From contig CAAHEJ010000072.1 in assembly GCA_900772495.1 (NCBI GenBank), forward strand, positions 1 to 17,887: a stretch of 17,887 nt of DNA, in the 5' to 3' direction. Source of the DNA: an uncultured Campylobacter sp. (GTDB taxonomy: Bacteria > Campylobacterota > Campylobacteria > Campylobacterales > Campylobacteraceae). The position numbers and the translations under genes were made by a program. The notes beneath the pieces are model-generated. The model was given only the letters and a program-made list of their open reading frames with translations, was not told where the DNA came from and made no database searches. Shown one piece after another: positions 14,761 to 17,887 of the stretch. Within the stretch, counting starts at the first letter, position 1, and the number at the start of each line of letters is the position of its first letter.

Positions 14761-14941
14761 CAAAAATATTTTCTCAAAAATTCACAAATTTTGCCTCATC
14801 ACAAACAAAAACAACGCCTAAATTTACGGCTTTCCGTGCCATTTTATCGTCTTTAATGACAAGTTACCATAAAATCAACATTTTTCAAAAAACAAGCAAA
14901 AATTCAATTCTATTTCATCGTTTTTCCCACTTTCAAAAAAA

Positions 14942-14957
14942 TTTAACCCCCTTTTTT
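14942..14957. repeat. 16-bp direct repeat, copy 1 (TTTAACCCCCTTTTTT)
   Basis: An exact 16-bp word, identical to 15013-15028 and 71 bp from it. The flanks differ, so the conserved unit is the word itself. On the minus strand it reads AAAAAAGGGGGTTAAA. Confidence 0.75.
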
Positions 14958-15012
14958 CCATACTCATTTTTTGCCAAAGCCCACATATAAGCAAATACTT
15001 ATTTTTACATAG

Positions 15013-15028
15013 TTTAACCCCCTTTTTT
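15013..15028. repeat. 16-bp direct repeat, copy 2 (TTTAACCCCCTTTTTT)
   Basis: Exact second copy of 14942-14957, in the same orientation, 71 bp downstream. It is followed by ACCGATGA, whereas copy 1 is followed by CCATACTC. Confidence 0.75.
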
Positions 15029-15058
15029 ACCGATGATTTTCACCATCAAATTCGCGCA

Positions 15059-15111
15059 AAATTCCACAAATTCAGCACTAAATTTTAAAAAAATTTGCCA
15101 AATTCCACAAA
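15059..15111. repeat. Two copies of AAATTCCACAAA, DnaA-box-like
   Basis: The 12-mer occurs at 15059-15070 and 15100-15111, 41 bp apart in the same orientation. TTCCACA shares the last six bases of the E. coli DnaA box TTATCCACA. The second copy ends 11 bp before the flgE sigma-54 promoter. Confidence 0.45.
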
Positions 15112-15122
15112 AAAGGCAAATT

Positions 15123-15140
15123 TTGGAACGGCTTTTGCTT
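15123..15140 (+). promoter_or_regulatory. Sigma-54 (RpoN) promoter for flgE
   Basis: TTGGAACGGCTTTTGCTT matches the Campylobacter sigma-54 form TTGGAAC-N4-TTTGCTT at every conserved base, with GG at 15125-15126 and GC at 15137-15138, the required 12-bp offset. It points to flgE. In C. jejuni hook and rod genes, including flgE, depend on RpoN with the FlgSR two-component system. The expected transcript start is near 15150, about 290 nt before the ATG. Confidence 0.85.
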
Positions 15141-15264
15141 ATGTATCGTTAGTTTAGAGATTTGACGAAAGGCTTATAAACGGCGACAAGTTCAGCACGG
15201 CTTTGCCGCTTGCCGAGCTTGATAAAATCACCGCCATTGCGAGCGAGCAACTCGGCGGCGCACC

Positions 15265-15283
15265 GCCTTATCATATATAAGGC
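15265..15283. repeat. Perfect hairpin in the flgE leader
   Basis: GCCTTAT (15265-15271) and ATAAGGC (15277-15283) pair perfectly around a 5-nt loop CATAT. It lies between the CATTGCGAGC element (15235-15244) and the first copy of the 21-bp repeat, and would fold in the flgE mRNA leader. No T-run follows, so it is not an obvious terminator. Confidence 0.5.
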
Positions 15284-15291
15284 AAAGCGAC

Positions 15292-15382
15292 AGCCAAAAA
15301 GCCCCGCCACGCAAAGCCCCATCCCTTGCGGAGGGGGTTGGGGGTGGGTTGTCAAAGGCAGAGCCAAAAAGCCCCGCCACGC
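15292..15382. repeat. 21-bp direct repeat pair flanking a G-rich segment
   Basis: Exact copies at 15292-15312 and 15362-15382, core CCAAAAAGCCCCGCCACGC, 70 bp apart. Between them, GGGGGTTGGGGGTGGG (15333-15348) is a strongly G-rich run on the mRNA-like strand. Its reverse-strand translation resembles the HPQPLPQG-type peptides given by small intergenic repeats in other proteobacteria. This suggests the leader was built by repeat insertion. Confidence 0.65.
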
Positions 15383-15441
15383 GCCTTTTTTAAAAGCCTT
15401 GTCAAACCAAAAGACAAAACACTATTTTTAAAGGATTCACT

Positions 15442-17887
15442 ATGATGCGTTCTCTTTGGAGCGGAGTTTCAGGGCTTCGCGTTCATCAAGTCGGTATGGA
15501 TGTCGAGGGTAACAACATTTCTAATGTCAATACCTACGGCTTCAAATACTCTCGTGTTAATTACAGCACTATGTTCTCGCAGACTATGGCTATCGCCACT
15601 CAGCCCACAGGCGACATAGGCGGCAAAAACGCCAAGCAAATTGGCTTAGGTGTCGAAGCCACAGCCACTCAGCGCATACACTCACAAGGCAATATGCAAA
15701 CGACTAACTCCAACTACGATGTGGCTATCAGCGGTAATGGCTTTTTCCTTGTCAGCAATGACGGAGGCAGGACTCAGTATCTTACAAGAGATGGGGCTTT
15801 CAACCAAGACGCCGCGGGCAACTTCGTAAATTCAAGCGGTTATGTCGTGCAAGGCTGGTTACACGACCCTATCACAGGGCGCATAGACACCACACTACCC
15901 GCGGGCAATCTCTCTTGGGACCCTTCTATGAGCTTACCAGCTAATCCTAGCTCGCGCATTTATCTTAACGCCTCATTAAACAGCGGGCGCAAGATAACCC
16001 AAGACACTAGCCGTTATATCTATCAGCTTGACTCCGTGCACGGCTATGATAGCATAGCAACCACAGAACGAAAGGAAACTGATAAATCAAGCCAATTTTA
16101 CACCACTTCAAACAACGCCATAGATGTGCGTGAAAAAGCCATTGATTTTGCCGCTATTTACAACAGCGACACTTACGAAAGCCTAAATTTACGCGGCGGA
16201 CAAAGCTTTTGGATGTCTTATGCGGAGGCGAAATTTACGACAAGCAACGCAAACGCCGCTAAATTTGATGCAACCTTGCAACAAACTCAAAACGGTGTCA
16301 TCTTTTGGGGCACAGCTGAGCGACCCGCAATCCTTGACATTACCCTAAACGGCACACACATTCGTAGCACAAATATCCAAAAGATAGAAGATGTGGTAAC
16401 CACTATACAAGCATTTAGCCCTCAAACAGGCGTGGAAGTTGATGTTTCAAACAATGGGCTTGTTTTTAAAAATAGAAACGCCAATGGCACAGAGGACAAT
16501 ATGAAAAACATTAACCTTATCGTTAATGCTGGTAATGAAGCAGGCGAACAATATAATATAACCTGGGATGCTGGTACTAATACCTTTAATAATTATACTA
16601 AACAAACCGCCGCTGGTGCTACTGAATGGGCAGATACAGCTAATGGTATCGGTATAGCTCTTGCCAATAACGCTGGCGTTCAAGTAGAAATCATCACCGC
16701 ACACCGCTATCAATACAGCTCATCGGCGATAGATATACCTCCAATGTCAGACCCTGTCGCTCGCCCTAATGACTGGAACAATGCTAATAAAGACACAGCA
16801 GGCACAGCAGAAAATAACTATGCTGGTGCTTTGATAGGAAGTTTGCTTGATAATAGTGCAAGGGTTTTTCACAGCACTGAGGATTTGCGTGAGCTTATGC
16901 AAAGAGATGCGCGCTACGGGGTGGATTATACTAGCCGAAGCACGGCTGTGCGAAACACTCTTGATCATATAACAAATAATATCAATCACAATGTAAAGGT
17001 AACCGTAAATTCCACAGGGCGTTATGTGTTTTCTAATGAAAATGCTGGGACAACAGTTCGGCAAATCCAATACACTGCAAATACCGCCTATGGAAATGTA
17101 ACTGTGGGTGGTGTGGGACTGCAAATAGCCGCTAACACAGCTACCACAGCAAGAGATATGTATTTTCAAGCTACATCTTACAAAAATGAAGGGGCGCAAG
17201 TCAGCACAAATGAGGCTTTGACTACGATAATGAGAGGCTTGAACGGCGAGCTTGAAGCGGGTAATCGCACTAAACAATCCGCAAGTATGGTGCTAAGCTC
17301 TTATTCATCAGCCTTGCAAGTGTATGATTCACTTGGCACACAGCATTTAATCCGTGTCGAATGGACAAAACACGAAACAACCGTTGATGGCGGTAACCTC
17401 TGGCAAATGATACTCCGCATAGACGAACCCGCGACTTTCAATGTCGTAGGACAAAGACGCAATAACATAATCGTAGGTGAAGTGCGCTTTGGCAATGACG
17501 GCTCTCTTGTCTCTTATGACCCTACCGAAATCACATTTACGGGCAACAACGGCTCAGCACCAAATCAACGCATAGAGCTAAATTTAGGCGCGGCTGGGGG
17601 ATTTAACGGGCTTGTGAGCAACGACCAAAAATCTGGCATAGCCCAACAAGACACAGACGGCTACAAACCGGGTATGATGCTCCAAGGTATGCAAAACAAG
17701 CAAATCGACCAAGATGGCAATATCATCGCATCTTTTGACAACGGCATACAAAAGATAATCGGTAAAATCGCTATGGGCAATGTTACCAACGAACCTGGGC
17801 TTGAAGAAATAGGCTCAAACCTTTTCCGCACAAGCGCAAATTCAGGCACGCTCACTGTGGGCAGCTCAAACACAGGCGGACGAGGGA
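15442..17887 (+). CDS. flgE: Flagellar hook protein FlgE (3' end outside the window)
   Basis: The frame is open for 815 codons to the right edge without a stop. FlgE polymerises into the curved hook outside the cell, exported by the flagellar type III system. MMRSLWSGVSGL at the N-terminus and GNNISNVNTYGFK (23-35) are the rod/hook D0 signature; GNGFFLVSNDGG begins D1. The large middle (about 170-640) is the exposed, variable part that makes Campylobacter hooks about twice the E. coli size. Near the edge GKIAMGNVTNEPGLEEIG and LFRTSANSGTL (about 774-805) are the C-terminal D1 motifs, so about 40-60 residues are missing. AAGGA lies 7 nt before the first ATG; a second ATG follows directly. A sigma-54 promoter lies 300 bp upstream. 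Codons about 350-556 are more AT-rich than the flanks. Confidence 0.96.
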   Translation, partial: MMRSLWSGVSGLRVHQVGMDVEGNNISNVNTYGFKYSRVNYSTMFSQTMAIATQPTGDIGGKNAKQIGLGVEATATQRIHSQGNMQTTNSNYDVAISGNGFFLVSNDGGRTQYLTRDGAFNQDAAGNFVNSSGYVVQGWLHDPITGRIDTTLPAGNLSWDPSMSLPANPSSRIYLNASLNSGRKITQDTSRYIYQLDSVHGYDSIATTERKETDKSSQFYTTSNNAIDVREKAIDFAAIYNSDTYESLNLRGGQSFWMSYAEAKFTTSNANAAKFDATLQQTQNGVIFWGTAERPAILDITLNGTHIRSTNIQKIEDVVTTIQAFSPQTGVEVDVSNNGLVFKNRNANGTEDNMKNINLIVNAGNEAGEQYNITWDAGTNTFNNYTKQTAAGATEWADTANGIGIALANNAGVQVEIITAHRYQYSSSAIDIPPMSDPVARPNDWNNANKDTAGTAENNYAGALIGSLLDNSARVFHSTEDLRELMQRDARYGVDYTSRSTAVRNTLDHITNNINHNVKVTVNSTGRYVFSNENAGTTVRQIQYTANTAYGNVTVGGVGLQIAANTATTARDMYFQATSYKNEGAQVSTNEALTTIMRGLNGELEAGNRTKQSASMVLSSYSSALQVYDSLGTQHLIRVEWTKHETTVDGGNLWQMILRIDEPATFNVVGQRRNNIIVGEVRFGNDGSLVSYDPTEITFTGNNGSAPNQRIELNLGAAGGFNGLVSNDQKSGIAQQDTDGYKPGMMLQGMQNKQIDQDGNIIASFDNGIQKIIGKIAMGNVTNEPGLEEIGSNLFRTSANSGTLTVGSSNTGGRG

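Larger units (their letters stand above)
14694..15441. other. 748-bp divergent dnaA-flgE spacer, candidate origin region plus repeat-rich flgE leader
   Basis: No gene is supported. The left part (14694-15122) is very AT-rich with the dnaA promoter, DnaA-box-like words AAATTCACA (14778-14786), ATTTTCACC (15036-15044) and AATTCCACA twice (15060-15068, 15101-15109), and a 16-bp direct repeat. Then comes a sigma-54 promoter. The right part (15141-15400) turns GC-rich and contains a 21-bp direct repeat, a hairpin and G-runs. A 72-codon minus-strand frame here (15149-15367) translates a repeat and is not a gene. Confidence 0.6.

Noticed and set aside
14942..15028. Phase-variable homopolymer tract
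   Set aside because: The C5 and T6 runs are shorter than the tracts of eight or more that vary in Campylobacter, and they lie outside any coding frame.
15149..15367. 72-codon minus-strand frame in the flgE leader
   Set aside because: It translates the repeat block (peptide with HPQPPPQG), has no ribosome binding site, and runs against the flgE transcript.
16447..17277. Antisense minus-strand frames of 88 and 176 codons opposite flgE
   Set aside because: The sense frame is unmistakable FlgE and stays open throughout; the antisense peptides are cysteine- and serine-rich shadows.

Overview
The window looks like chromosome of a Campylobacter-type Campylobacterota bacterium. Evidence from the sequence: DnaA, GyrB, RNase III, DnaN and FlgE proteins that read as close relatives of the Campylobacter jejuni ones, AT-rich spacers full of AAATTTA words, a DUF4492-cydA-cydB operon, and a sigma-54 promoter of the Campylobacter form (TTGGAAC-N4-TTTGCTT). 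The species cannot be named from this window. It is mostly housekeeping sequence. No insertion sequence, prophage, CRISPR array or defence system was seen.

Layout, left to right. (1) 1-75: the last 24 codons of a plus-strand outer-membrane beta-barrel gene, probably a TonB-dependent receptor, with a terminator-like hairpin and a block of degenerate tandem repeats. (2) 375-3500, minus strand: a cytochrome bd (cyanide-insensitive type) oxidase operon, DUF4492 protein - cydA - cydB, followed by a 33-codon membrane mini-gene with a strong ribosome binding site that may be an extra oxidase subunit. (3) 3752-7121, minus strand: a compact housekeeping operon rnc - aroC - ribE - pgeF - 64-aa protein, with an ATGA overlap between rnc and aroC and a 36-nt overlap between ribE and pgeF. 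(4) 7259-7948: four tRNA genes, Met(CAT) on minus and Ser(GGA), Ala(GGC), Val(GAC) on plus. (5) 8003-8725: an unrecognised 240-aa plus-strand protein, convergent with ruvC (8939-9418, minus). (6) 9753-14693, minus strand: gyrB, dnaN and dnaA, the replication-initiation cluster; dnaA begins with UUG. (7) 14694-15441: a 748-bp divergent spacer between dnaA and flgE holding DnaA-box-like words, a 16-bp direct repeat, a sigma-54 promoter and a GC-rich block of repeats. (8) 15442-17887: flgE, the flagellar hook protein, running off the right edge.

How it fits together: dnaA and flgE are transcribed outwards from the 748-bp spacer, and TTCACA/TTCCACA words cluster both there and in the dnaA-dnaN gap. 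The replication origin is therefore probably at one or both of these sites (inference). The flgE promoter lies about 300 bp from its start codon, so the hook mRNA should carry an unusually long, repeat-rich leader.

Most interesting leads: the 33-codon gene after cydB, the bipartite DnaA-box-like clusters, the long repeat-derived flgE leader, and an AT-rich codon block inside flgE. I do not see a wholly new biological system.
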